Assembly (NCBI GenBank): GCA_014529385.2
Contig: CM043958.1
Location: 75,015,169 to 75,079,168 of the forward strand
Source of the DNA: Adiantum capillus-veneris
Taxonomy: Eukaryota > Streptophyta > Polypodiopsida > Polypodiales > Pteridaceae
DNA: 64,000 nucleotides
Direction of reading: 5' to 3'
The position numbers and the translations under genes are program-made. The notes beneath the pieces were generated by a model. The model did no database searches. It worked only from the letters and a program-made list of their open reading frames with translations, and was not told where the DNA came from. Shown here piece after piece: positions 31,702 to 43,714 of the stretch. How positions within the stretch are numbered: position 1 is the stretch's first letter; each line of letters begins with the position of its first letter.

Positions 31702-33103
31702 TGATGGCCAGAAATGACATGCCATATGGGGTGGCCTCTACACCACACATATCCTGAACATCTCCAAGCATCATCTCAAGGTAGGAGTGATCCTATGGGT
31801 AGGAAGGGGCACCAACTAGCATAAATGCGGCTAGGATGCAAACATGCATGACCTAGAGTAGCAAACATGAAATGCTCTCTAGGTAGTCAACACGCAATGG
31901 TGGTGTAACAACCGTTCACATGTAGAGAAATGACTCATCACAAATCATTAGTATGTGCATGAGAGAGATATGTGAAAAGCTCTGAACAAGGCACATTGAC
32001 TAGCGAAAGAGATTGCACGTGATGGAGCACGAGTAGGGTGATATACAAGAGATGAAACATCCCATAACCATGGAAATTCAGAATAGAGGATGGACCCCAA
32101 AGATCAAGACACAATTACACCCCTTTATTGGTGATGAAGATACTTACAAGTGGTGGTCTTGCCGACTACAAACCTGGCTCTTGGCATTTGGGATGCAACA
32201 TGAGTACGAGCGCCATATGGTGCACAACGAGGTTGGAGTTAGCGGGAGGGTTAGTTGAGGGAGAACAGCAAGACGATGCAGCCACCGACGACCTCAAGCA
32301 CCAACATTGAGAGCGGGCCAAGGTGACGTGGCGTTGATACCTTCAATCCAAGCATGCTCATGTTGCTTGGTGGGAGAGTAATGGCTACTTCACGTGCATA
32401 GAGTGGTCGTGATTAGTAACTCAACAAGGTGTGGTGAATCATGGGGAGAATGGTGATGTTGCCAATGCTAAGTGCCCAAAGCTTGCAACCAAACATGATG
32501 CCATTAGCTCTCAAGAATGGGTGCACTATGTGCTTAGTGGTGCTTACAATATAGAGTGCATGGAGCTAGTATGCCCCTCCTTCACTTGAATGTTCTCTCT
32601 TGGGTGTCTCCTCTCCCCTGTGTATTGTGTGTATGTGTGCTAAGCAGAGGCCTCTTTATATAGGCTTGAGAGGTGGTCCTTACCCACTGGTCATTGAAAA
32701 TATCCTTTGGTCACTGTAGAAGGCCTAGATGCCTCTCTAGTAAGAGAAATAGAGAAAGAGAAGGTAGAGATAGAGAGAGAAAGAGTGGGGTTGAGGAGAG
32801 TTTTTTTACAATCCACTCGCTATGGCTAGGTTATTTGAGAAGAGTGGGTTTTTAGGGTATTTACACGGGTTTTGTCGATGGTTCGGGTGGTTGGTGTGAG
32901 GTTTTAGTGCTGCTGGAGTCGGTTTTCGTTGTGAGAATCCGAGATGTTTGAGTTACCCCCTTTCGGTGTTGGCCGGGGTGCGCCTTCAGCGACCTTGTTT
33001 GTTTGGGTGTCGGCGACACGTGCTTTGGTCGCCTCCTTTGTTGATGGTGTCGTAGTCGTAGGATCCTCCGTTTTTTTTGTATTTTTTTATGTGTGGTGCG
33101 TGC

Positions 33104-33148
<45 letters not shown>

Positions 33149-33347
33149 GGTGATCGTGTTGTGTGTATAGATGTATATGTGCGTGCATATGCGTGCGTCA
33201 GAACAAGGGGGGGGGGAATGTGTATTAATATATATATATATATATATTATATTATTATTATTATTATTTATTTATTTTAATCTTGATTTTCAAAAATGGC
33301 GACGTAGAGGCGGAGAGGGTGAATGTGTGTACTGGCACTGCACTCAC

Positions 33348-33443
<96 letters not shown>

Positions 33444-33662
33444 TAGGGTATGGCGGCTATGTGTGGCCTGCTATGCGCGAACGCGAGAGAGAGAGAGATG
33501 TGGAGCGAGGGGGTGAGAGGATGGGGGGGGGGTGTATGTGTGGTGTGTATGTTCACAGCATCCACGAGGGCCGGGGTTAGGGTGCAAGCGTGAGGGGGAA
33601 GAGGCGGGGCCATCTATTGCTGAAAATCGAGGGGGGGAGCATAGTCAACGTGAGAGGGGAAG

Positions 33663-33743
<81 letters not shown>

Positions 33744-33843
33744 TTAAGGCCTAGCGGTGGTTCCCACCAAGGAAAAAGAGGGAGAGAGAGGGGGTGTGAG
33801 ATTGTGAGGGGGGGGTGAGAGGATAGGGGTGGGAGTTTAGAGA

Positions 33844-33916
<73 letters not shown>

Positions 33917-34326
33917 GTGGATAGAGAGAGAGAGAGAGAGAGAGTTTTTTAAAGGTCTGCGGGACCGCTCCTAAGAGAGGATGAGAGAGCTAGAGCTAGG
34001 GCTAGGTGAAGATTGGGGGGGGGGGGGGGGGAGAGATGGTTCGCCAGGGTTGGGGAAGAAACAGAGGGGGGGGGGGGGGGGGGGGGGTATAAGGCCGAAG
34101 GGAATGTGAAGGAGAGAGGAAGAGGAATATATTAGGGCGGCCCGCCAGGGTTAGGGTGTGGACAAGCAAAGGGAGAGAGGGAGGGTGGGGTGAGGTGAAA
34201 CCGAGGGTATGGATGAGCTAGGGCCGTGAGGTGGACCCGGGCATTGCCGAGTCTTCCGACAGTGTTGCCAAAGCTTTGGTAGAGGAAAAATAATTTTTTT
34301 TCTTGTTTTTTGAAAATCAGCTATCA
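31702..34326 (-). repeat. 5' LTR of element O
   Basis: 2.63 kb, matching 7030-9469. Plus-strand ends are TGATGGCCAG and CAGCTATCA. The TATA box is at 32655-32662 (minus strand). It is longer than the other LTR mainly because of expanded GA tracts and an extra GA-rich block of about 185 bp near 33740-33945. Confidence 0.92.
33110..34087. repeat. microsatellites and G runs in the right O LTR
   Basis: Blocks: (TG)n 33110-33143, (TA)n about 33227-33249, (GA)n 33350-33440, (GA)n 33665-33738, (GA)n 33847-33943 with interruptions, 17 G at 34015-34031 and 22 G at 34066-34087. Frames read through them are low complexity and not genes. Confidence 0.95.
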
Positions 34327-34353
34327 CTAGCAATTGATATAATGCTCAATCAA

Positions 34354-34960
34354 TCAAGGTGTAATAGGGATTGGTATTTGGGAATCTACTTGTGCTATGG
34401 TCATCAAGGATACAAGATCTTCCGACCATCTTGGAACCATTTCCACATAGAAAAAATATGTATCTAGTAAATCATCATCTACCCCTTTGGGTGCTTCCCC
34501 TGTGGTGAGTCTTGACAGATGATCTAGTCTTTGGTGTGTGGTACCCTTTTTGACTACCACTGTGAAGTCAAACTTGCGTAAGATGATAAACCGTCTCACA
34601 ATACAACCTGTATCACACGGTTTGTTTACCGAATAGAGTAAGGCTTGATGGTCTATGAAAAAGACAAACTTATTAGCTAGCAAGGAGTGTCAAAACATTT
34701 TGAGTGAATACACCATACCAAGACCTTCTCTTTTATTGGTTGTGTAGTTATTTTCTACTTGGTTTAGTTGTCAACTAGCATAGGAGATTTTAAAAATCCA
34801 TGGTTCCCTCTCTTGGCTGAGCCAAGATACAACCAGTAGAAAAACTTGAAGCACATGGAATGCTTTAATCTAGTTTAAACAATTTAGTATTGGTGACGTG
34901 GTCAAAGCTTTCTTAACACTAGGTTTGTGTTTGAGCCATTTAAGTGGCTTAGCACCTCAT
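34354..34960 (-). pseudogene. RNase H of element Z
   Basis: The upstream part shows KKALTTSPIL, GCILAQPREGTMDF and NYTTNKREGLGMVYS in different frames with small deletions. The open part 34683-34354 has LLANKFVFFIDHQALLYSVNKP, FDFTVVVKKGTTHQRLDHLSRL, the RNase H end and connection to integrase. About 550 bp of AT-rich sequence (34985-35530) separates it from the RT end, where about 100 bp would be expected, so an insertion or local decay lies there. Confidence 0.85.
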
Positions 34961-35533
34961 TCTATAAAATTGGCCCTAAGATTGTTTATTTTTTAAGAAA
35001 CCATGATTATAGGATACCATTGAGATCCTATAACATAGAGGAAAATTCTAGTATACCATTTATCCCAAAAAAAAATATAACATTTTAATTTTCTAGAAAT
35101 AGTTATAAGCCACAAATTTGGCTTATAAATTTAACAGCATACAAATATTTGAGGCCTAAAACAAGTCGGTAGTTTGTTTTTTAAAATAGTGTATTCATAG
35201 ATTCTCATTGTATACATATCCATGTATTTTTCAAAAAAGTTTCAATGTGCTTTGAATGTTTTTAAGGGATCTACATAAGGTATCAAAATTTTTGAGTAAT
35301 TTTTGTTCGATTGTGCCTAAAAGATGGCTTTAAAAAAATAATAATTTTACATGAAAATATTTATTTCTATTTTTTAAGCTCCCTACATGCCTTGAGAACA
35401 AATCCCTGAAAGGGTTTGATGAGGTTTTTTGTGGTCCATGAGAACAAGAATTTACAAAAAAGTTTCTTATAGCCACAAAAGTGACTCATGCTCACACAAC
35501 CCTAGCGTTAAGCTTCATGAATGATTCCTCACA

Positions 35534-36684
35534 TTAATTTGTCCATTTGAAGTGAGTGATAAGGCTATAAATGGGTTTAGCTATGACCACATACATGTAG
35601 ATAATTCTACAATAGTAACTACAATGTCCTATAAATGTGTGAACTTCCTTAATGTTTGTTGGTCTTTCCATTTCAATGATCTTTGTTGCCATCTTCTCCA
35701 TGTTTGTGGCTACACCATTTTTTGATCCAATATGCCCGAGAATTTTGCCATGTCTAACTATAAACACATATTTTTTAGGATTTAATCAAATCCTATATAT
35801 ACGACATTTCTCAAAGACACGCCATAATTGTTGAAAATGACTCTCTCTTTCTGGGGAGTGCATACAAAGATCATCCATGTATACTTCTAGGACATACAAA
35901 TATTCCTTAAAATAATGGCTCATTAACCTTTGGAATGTTGTTGTTGCATTGGTCAAACCAAAAGGCATGACCCAATAAGCAAAAGTTTCCCATTTTGTGG
36001 CGAAATCCGTTTTATGTTGATCTTTAGGATCTATGTTCAGTTGGTTGTAACCTAAGAGCTCATCCAAGAAACTATAATCTTCCTTGATAGCTACTCATTT
36101 TAGCACATGGTCTGTGATAGGAAGAGGATAGTTATCTCATATATTGGTGGCGTTCTCCAATATATGAGATAATTCACCTTCTTGAGATTCACACACACTC
36201 TAAGTTTACCATTCTAGTTATGCACCATGATAATAGATGATACCCAATTAGTGTGTTGTATCTCATATATGAACTCAGTTTCCTTGAGTTTCTTGATCTC
36301 TTCCTTGATCTTTTGGGCAAATGTCTCGTTATAGGTATATGGTCTTTGTCTGATTAGTTTAGCACTCATAGGGATATTATGTTGGTAGATGGCAGGATCC
36401 ACCCCCTTGAGATCTTTGTAAGACCATACAAATACGTCCCTATACTCCTTTAAAGTACAAATGAGAATCTTTTCTTCTTCTTGTGACAGATCGGTAGCTA
36501 TGTATCCGGGTCTTGACTCTTCTCTAGGCTCTGCAAGGTAAATTTTTTTGGCATTCTTTGGTCCTTCATAGGATTTCCCTAGTTCTTTAGGTTGTCCCAA
36601 GGGTTGCTCAACAATGATTCTTTGATCTTGAAAAGTGTACTTTTGATAATGGGATTGGAACATTGATTGCTTTTGGTTCATCAC
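35534..36684 (-). pseudogene. reverse transcriptase of element Z
   Basis: Segment 36684-36214 carries the approach to RT: PGYIATDLSQEEEKILICTL, YRDVFVWSYKDLKGVDP, RQRPYTYNETFAQKIKEEI, NWVSSIIMV. About 140 bp of broken frame follows. Segment 36067-35786 has DPKDQHKTDFATKWETFAY, VMPFGLTNATTTFQRL and the catalytic YMDDLCMHS. Segment 35767-35534 has GKILGHIGSKNG and the thumb up to HFKWTN. Three frames are used, so it is a pseudogene. Confidence 0.9.
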
Positions 36685-36913
36685 TGTCCAACTCCAACTC
36701 CATCTCCATGCTCCAAACTTCTTTCAAATTTTGTTTCAGCTCTTTGTATTTTGCTTTGCATTCAATTTTTATCATTGGAGGTTCTTTTCCTCTAGTCTTA
36801 TCAGGCTTGTGTGGCTTTTGTTTTGTTTTGTTTTGTTGCTCTAAATGTTCAGTATGTAGATATCTTCTTGTTATCTTGTCTTTTATGCAGTCCATTGCAT
36901 CTACTTTCATCAA
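36608..36913 (-). pseudogene. PR-RT linker of element Z
   Basis: It is a charged stretch of about 100 codons (QQNKTKQKPHKPDKTRGKE, LELDSDEPKAINVPIP) between protease and RT, overlapping the RT segment in another frame. It shows no recognisable domain of its own. From 36914 to 37600 only broken Lys/Glu-rich frames are seen. Confidence 0.5.
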
Positions 36914-37599
36914 GAATTTAATTTTGTTTCTATTGTAGTTTTTGGTGCTTTTCTTCTTAGGTTATTGTCTCATTTCCTATGATACCTTTGTTGGAGTCTT
37001 AGATGTTGATTTGGAAATTCAAAAAATCTTTCTTCTCCTTCCCTGAGTAGAAGCTTTGCTCTTGTGTGTTTTTTTTTAGTCTGACTCCTCTGTTGTAATT
37101 ATTTCTTCCTCCAACTCGTCTGTGGCATCATAGTAGTAATCAGAGAAGACTTGTTGCTCTTTGATCAATTCAATAAACAACATCTAGACCAGGACTATAG
37201 CATAGCCTTCCTCATTGCCAAAGTGTGTAGGTGTAGATTCATTAACGCACACATCCATAGTGGCCCAAAATTTGGGGCCACTCAAAAGGTTTGAACAAAT
37301 GCTCACAGAATGGTTCAGATATGTAATCTTCATCATTCACTTGTCTATCTAAGATGCAGTCTTCTCATTGTAAATTACTCAATTTAGAAGACCCACACAT
37401 CCAAATTGGAGTATCTTTGTGTATTCAGGATGACAGATTAGTCTCTGATGAGGTTTTAAAGTCCAATTCTTGTATAGGTATCCTCAGGACATCCTTGTAG
37501 GAGTGGTCTTTCATATTTACTCTAGTAATCGCTCCTACTTGTTCTAGATACAGATAATCATCCCCAAATCTTGGATTAACATTATTTGTTGCATGAATG

Positions 37600-38057
37600 G
37601 TCTTCCCAAGATGATTTCATAGTTGAGTTTCTTTCCAAAATCTACAATGGCAAAAGTGTGCTAGTAGTCAATTCCACAGGAGTTGACTCACATTTTCTAG
37701 TAAGCCCATTGGTTTCTCAATGTGTCCATCTACCAGTTGCAATTTCATCCTCATTTCCTTGATTGATGGCTTTCCCCAGGCTTCTCATATATCTTTTTTT
37801 GCAGTGGCTATGCCTACCTCACTGTCCAAAATAGCCATGGTTGTTACGTCATTATAATGTACTAGAAGGGTTGTGTTTACCTTGTTCCCCTCACAGTAGT
37901 CACCTAATTTGTTCATGGGCACAAAATTGAGAAGTTTAATCTCCTCATTTTGCAATTTTTTTAGTTTTGTCTTGGATATTCTCTTTAATTCCATCTTCTC
38001 CATGGTGGTTTGCAGCTCTCCACATAGGTGTGGTCGTAACGTCAGTAGCTCAGCCAA
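37600..38057 (-). pseudogene. retropepsin of element Z
   Basis: Minus strand: VPMNKLGDYCEGNKVNTTLL, VTTMAILDSEVGIATAKKDI. The DSGAG active site appears as DSEVG. After a stop the frame continues through KPSIKEMRMKLQLVDG and a decayed LGRP-type end towards 37600. This is the protease in its normal place between gag and RT, in contrast to the second retropepsin-like domain behind Z integrase. Confidence 0.75.
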
Positions 38058-38599
38058 TGTGATTGTGCATTGAATTGAGTTGACATAACAAATTGCAAAT
38101 TTGCCACGTCCAAGGTTTGTTTTGGTCTATTAGTTTTTTTGTTTTGTAGACCACATATTTCTCTTCATTCTCACCTAAGTACAAGATTGTTCATCTAATT
38201 CCATGGGTGGTCTATCTAGACACACCTCTTCAATTGGAGCGAATTTTTGAGTCAAACTTTCATCTTTGGTTTCCAAATCTCCCTTCTCTTAACTTTTTTC
38301 TTTAATGGTCTTAACTTCAAGTACTGTTGGTTTCCCTATGATTTTCAACTGAGGTTTTTCCTTTTGTAGCATGGTTTGCATGATTTGTAAGCTTCTAATT
38401 TAGCTTCTTCCATATCCGGCGCTTAAAGTTTTTTTCCATTTGGTTTCTAATGTTTGGCAGGCTTTCAATCCCTAGCTTGCCAAGGCTGCATTGATTGGTT
38501 TGTAAAATTTTTCGACGAGTACCAGTCCTACCAGTTTTGGTTTAGGTTCCTTAAAGTCTGATGACAATGTATGCATCTTTTCCTCTACCTCCTTTTGTA

Positions 38600-40931
38600 T
38601 CTTTCCTTTAACCCCCTTTTGTAATTTTTGTCTCTTGAGTTTGCACCATTTGCGTCGTTCTTTTTTGAAGTTTTGGGAGGAATTGATGGGTATGTCCGAT
38701 CCACTTGTATTTTTTTATTTATTCCCCCTAGCTTGTGCTCTAGTCACTACTTGAACTGGAATTGTTGGTTCTGATGAACTGTTGGGCACTACTTGAACTA
38801 TGTTTATGGTAGTTTTCCCTTTGTTTGCTAGAGTTCTAGGATAGTCTTCAAGAAAGTGTCCACCCTTACAACCACATGCTCCACAATATGCCTCTATAGT
38901 TTTTTCATTCTTATCTGGTTTAGGATAGTCATTTTTCTAATGGTCATCCACCCCGCAGTTATGGCATTTTCTGATTTTGGTTTGGGCATTGCTTGATCAT
39001 ACGTGGCCTAGCTCTATGATTTGCAAATGAAGTAAATAGGTGTTGTGTTTGTAGGTTTGGTTCTCACAGAGATCTATATTGGTTGATTATACCACTCTTA
39101 TTCTACCCCCATTGTTATCAAACTCGTTTCAGGGTATGGAGTAGCGGGTTCTAGAGCATGTTCATCAACATGTCCCTCAGGAAACATATACTTGACATGT
39201 ATAGCATTATTCCCTAGAGTGGTGGTTTTTGGCCTATATTTCCTGCAGTCTCTCCATATTCATGGGAAATCTTTGCATTGGTGCCACATTTTCTGGTTAT
39301 CTATACATGGGTATCCTTATGGACCATTGGCACATACTGGATATTTTCATCTTATATGGTGTAATAGCACTCATTTGTCTCATGGTTTGTCCATTTTCCT
39401 TTGATGAAACATCATTTCAACAATTTTTTTTGTCACATAGGTTGTCCTTGGGCTGGTCCCTACCCCGGGCCTTTCGTAGGCCTCCTTTGCATGTTGGTCA
39501 TCATATTGTTCATGTATTTTTTCATGTCTTCTATAGCATTGTGAGGAGCTGCAACAACTAGTCCTACTTGAGCTAGCACAATGGATGTAGTTCTCTCGCT
39601 CTGTGTATATTTAGCAATGCTCTCCTCACTCAAGATCTTGCAATTATCACTCAAATCAATCGCGTCCAGACTGCATGCTTCTCGTGTCATGTATTTTTGC
39701 TATACAAAATAGCATGCAAGTCTTTGTTTAATAGTCACTCTAAAAATAGTGAGACAAGTCTTTTCTCGCTTGGGATGTCCAACTCTGGACATCTGTCTAT
39801 ATATTGTCTCATCCGACTCACACTATCTCTGACAGTTTTTTGCGTTTTTGTGAAATTGTAGATTTGGGCTACAATATTATGATTTCCTTATTTGAGCCAG
39901 CTGCAACAAATTTCATTGTCAAACTGGGTAAGTTGGTTATTGACCTAGGAGGTATGGTCTAGAACCAAGTTAAATATTTCCCTTCTAAGGTCATTTCAAA
40001 CCCCTCAAATTGTGTATGAAAGTTGGTTATGTGCTTTGCTCTCAAAACTTGTATGAAGCTCGCTAAGTGGTCATACAGATACCCTGACCCGCTATATTTT
40101 TTGACCCATTTTTGGAAATCTACTGGTCTAACTCTACGATTATGTTTAGCACCTACTCTCTCTCTCTTCTAGTCAGAGTTTCTCCCTTAAACCTTTAAAC
40201 TAGATGTTTATTGGTAGATGTGACTCATTTGGACCTCTCCTTGTCCTAGTGTCACCCATTCTTCCACTATTCAAGTGGTTTCTACATTTCTTCCCTTGAT
40301 TCCATCATTGAGGTAGTTGCCCTTGCTTGTGCTTCCTCTTTGATTCATCATACTATCATAGGCTCTATCATTTGGGCCTACATTATGTTCAATTTCAAAT
40401 ACAGTTCCCATAATCACTTGTTGGATCAAATGCCCTTGGTATTTGGTTTGTGTTCAATTTCAGGTACAGGTCCCATAATCACTTGTTGGTTCAAATGCCC
40501 TTGGTATTTGTTCTATTATGATGATCTCCTTCGGAGTCATCATAATAGAATCATTGTTACAACAATCCCTAAAGAGATGGATAGAAAGTTTTGTTAAACC
40601 CCTCTCCTTGATCTTGAAAATATACACTATCTTCAAGGGTGTCAATTCCCTTGGTTTGTCATGGGTAGTCCATATTGAATCCATGACATTGTTGGCTTCC
40701 TAACAATAGACTCCAAGCCTAGGGTTGTTCTTGGGCATGCACTTCAGATGTTTGGTATCTATCAAGTCATATCCTTCTAATTTTAACACAGGAGGTCCTT
40801 CTTTCACAACCTTATTAGGAATTAGTGTATCAACCTCCAATCCCCTTTTGCCTAGTGAATTAGGATCTTGTATCTTGAGGTATTGCACCCAATTCAGTCC
40901 ATATAGAAGTTGTCTTGTTTGTTTTCCCTAA
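38600..40931 (-). pseudogene. gag and upstream region of element Z
   Basis: Reading right to left: a pre-gag part at 40888-40460 (VDTLIPNKVVKEGPPVLKL, ELTPLKIVYIFKIKERGLTKL), a broken capsid region, then 39690-39460 (LDAIDLSDNCKILSEESIAKY, MKKYMNNMMTNMQRRP). At about 38960-38860 are two zinc knuckles, CHNCGVDDH and CGACGCKGGHFLEDY, each with the last Cys changed to Tyr. Then comes a Thr/Val-rich segment (INIVQVVPNSSSEPTIPVQV). Many stops. Confidence 0.7.
40387..40548. repeat. 65-bp tandem duplication and a 36-bp near-palindrome in Z gag region
   Basis: GTTCAATTTCAAATACAG at 40387 and GTTCAATTTCAGGTACAG at 40452 open two copies of a 65-bp unit. Directly after them, 40513-40548 is a near-perfect inverted repeat with arms CTATTATGATGA and an inner CTCCTTCGGAG. 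Confidence 0.85.
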
Positions 40932-41183
40932 CCTCCTCTTCAAACTCAACGGTATGGTCATCAATCCTTACATATGTGATGCATTAACCAAATATTTTTT
41001 CCTTGCTATCTTGTAGTATGGTGTGCTTTTACCTTTAGTATAATATCTAGAAGATTACACACATACTCTTTTGCAAAGAATTATGATCTTGAACTCAAGA
41101 GAGTTACACTGATTTAGTTGAGAGCTTGCTCTTTTACTAAAATGTTTATATGTTAGCATTTATCACTTGAAAACATCTTAAAC

Positions 41184-41652
41184 CATTAGGGAAAATTTGG
41201 ACTCTCAAAGGGGCCCTATAAGGAGGTTTGACTTTGCCTCTCTTGTCCAAAGTGGGCAGCCCAGTGAAGTACATAAACACTTTGTCAAAACCCTATCAAC
41301 CAACATATCATTGGAAAGATCTTAGAAAGTAGGTTCTAAATCCCCAAACTCTGACAAATTTGGAGCTGATTTGTAGATGTTATGGCCTCCCCATGGAATC
41401 TGATATGTGGGGAGAGATTCCATTTATGAGACGGAGTTGTCACATCAAAAAATGGAATCTTCTAGAGTATAAGGAATCTAATAGCATGCTATATATTAAT
41501 GGATAGATCTTTATAAGTACATTCTAAATCCAAAAGGTCTCACAAGGTTTGAGTTCATTTCTAAAAATTTTACTGTGTGCCCATTTTGGACAAGAGAGAG
41601 AAATTCAAAGTCCTTGTAGGGCCCCTTTGAGAGTCCAAATTTTCCATAATGC
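41184..41652. mobile_element. foldback or MITE-like element
   Basis: The left arm 41184-41262 (GGAAAATTTGGACTCTCAAA, then GGGGCCCTA) is repeated inverted at 41577-41652, about 75 bp with few mismatches. The roughly 315-bp middle has a further small hairpin near 41392-41430 (ATGGAATCT/AGATTCCAT). Target duplications are not clear. It is non-coding. Confidence 0.75.
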
Positions 41653-43521
41653 ACTATATAATCATTTTTCAAAAGTACTAGCCACAAATCATCATCTAGA
41701 ATTTTGAAAAGTTTCCAATGTCTAATCTTATTACTTACTCTTTTATTTCCATATTGGAATAGTGTTTTTCATCTTTTCCACATCGAGTCAAAGATCACCC
41801 CCACACTTGTTTGTAGCAAACATTGTACAATGTATAGGTGACACTTCTTATATCCACTATACAGTTAAAAGAATACTCTATAGTATTGTTATCCTTGGTC
41901 TACTAAATTTTATAACTTATTTCATGAACCATAAAAGGAAAACTGCTCATTAAACTAATTAAAAGTTCAATTTAGAACATAGTATCTGATTCTTTTTTTT
42001 GTAAAACAAAGAGAAGACCATCCATATTCACTGTTGAGAAAATGTTTCTCCTTTGTGACACTTAAAAAATTGAGAAACATATTCAAGTATATGTCTTGGT
42101 CTCAAGTATTATAAGTTGGAACCTTATCATCATAACATTTAATGTATTTTAAGTGCCACAATGTCCTTTAGCAAGAGAGACATGGGCTTTAAGTTCATGG
42201 AACACGTGTGTGAACTATAGTAGTAGCTCCTCATCTACCATGTTTGGTAGCCATTGAGATATGATACAAAAATAATTTGGATAATTGTGCAATATAAGGA
42301 AGCATGATTTGCATGACCTTTTTTGCTTAAAATATAAACAACATGAAAATCCAAACACATGATTAAAAAAATTAGCTTACTTGTTCTAGCAGAAGAAAAT
42401 ATTTCTCCAAAAATTCTTCCTTCTTTAAAAAAACATCAAGTCTTGTTGCTTGAATTGTATCCTTGATTTTAATCTTTATAGATAGGGAACTTTCAAATTA
42501 TTGTGAGGAATTCCTTGCTGAGATGCTCAATTTGGTGGGTAAAGTTTTCTTCTTTTGATTCCATCTGGAGGATCCTTTGCATTGTAGTCTCTTGATGTTT
42601 AGGTTGCTACTCTCATCTTTTGATTGCTTAAACACATTGTTCAAAGAGGAAAGTGAATGCTCTTTTTGGGAAGAGATTCATGATAGCGTGCATGGTTTGA
42701 ATCTCTTTCCTTGCTTTGTAACAATTCTTGGAAACCTCAAGAGGACTTCTTTCCTCTCCTTGAAAGAAACCCATAGTTTTATTTGAGTTACTCATGCATT
42801 TTAAATAACTTGAAAAATGTAAAATTAAGATCTCTCCTTCTCTATTTAGAAACACTAGAGAATAAGATAACATGAAAAGTTTTCACTCTTTGCTATAATC
42901 TCCTTTGCATAATTGCTTATTATACAAAATGTTAAGACATATCATTTTTCTTCTTTTCTTCACTCAAATCATCCCTTGATTGAGAATGAGAGAAACCTTC
43001 AAACATTTTTGCATCTTGACTTATGAGGTGAAGTCTCTTAGATCGAGCTGCTCCATACACGAAGAGGCCATCCTAAGTGCTTTCATAGAAAAGAAATCTT
43101 ATTTATCTTTAGCTTGCTTTAGGCATAAATCCAACTTAGCATAGGTTGCATTTTCAAGTTCATAACTAAGATTGAGGACCAAATTTTTCAAGGATAACCC
43201 CTTCTTGAAAAGCTTTTCATTACTCATGATCTTGGTTCTCTTTACAACAAAGAGAAACTTAAGTATACATACGACCATGGAGACTAAGATATCCATGACC
43301 CAAGAGATTTAGCAACTTCCTTGATCATCATATGTCATTCTCCTCTTCTTCAAATCATTAATGAATAATAAATACATTTGTAGAGAAAAGGAGTAGAATC
43401 CTTAGGGATTTGGTTATGATCTTGATAATAAGAAACTCCATAGCATATAATTAGCATATGGAATAGTAGTGGAATTTTCTATAATTTCAAACAGTCTCTA
43501 ATAATCCCATCAAATGACCTC

Positions 43522-43714
43522 TATAACCTTAAAATTATCTTTCCACTTCTTCTACAAAGTTGTAGATCTTGAAAATATCTAATTTTTTATAAAAACCATG
43601 TTGCAATCCTACCTTATATAACCTCAAAATTAGCTTTCCTCTTTTTCTACAAAGCTGTAGAGCTTGAAAAGATCTAAATTTTTTATAAAAACACTGTTGC
43701 AATCCTACCTTGTA
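43522..43714. repeat. 96-bp tandem duplication
   Basis: Two adjacent copies share TTCTACAAAG, TAGATCTTGAAAA-like sequence, TTTTTTATAAAAAC and GTTGCAATCCTACCTT. The second starts near 43619. About one base in ten differs. Confidence 0.85.

Larger units (their letters stand above)
7030..34326 (-). mobile_element. Ty3/gypsy (Tat-type) element O, interrupted by copia element C
   Basis: This is a complete but decayed LTR retrotransposon on the minus strand. The 5' LTR is 31702-34326, then come an extended tRNA-like primer site (31644-31695), three small ORFs, gag, PR, RT, RNase H, a second RNase H, integrase, a polypurine tract (9474-9485) and the 3' LTR (7030-9469). Copia C sits inside integrase. 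Without C the element is about 11.2 kb. A second, archaeal-type RNase H after the usual one is a hallmark of the Tat lineage. LTRs open TGATAG and close CCATCA. The same family starts again as element R at the right end of the window. Confidence 0.92.
34327..40931 (-). mobile_element. Ty3/gypsy element Z, 5' part (gag, PR, RT, RNase H)
   Basis: Minus-strand order is pre-gag/gag (40931-38600), PR (38057-37600), RT (36684-35534), RNase H (34960-34354). It is the upstream half of the element whose integrase lies at 5560-6977, separated by O. Stops and shifts are frequent, so it is the oldest layer of the nest. The 5' LTR was not identified between 40932 and 44880. Confidence 0.82.
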
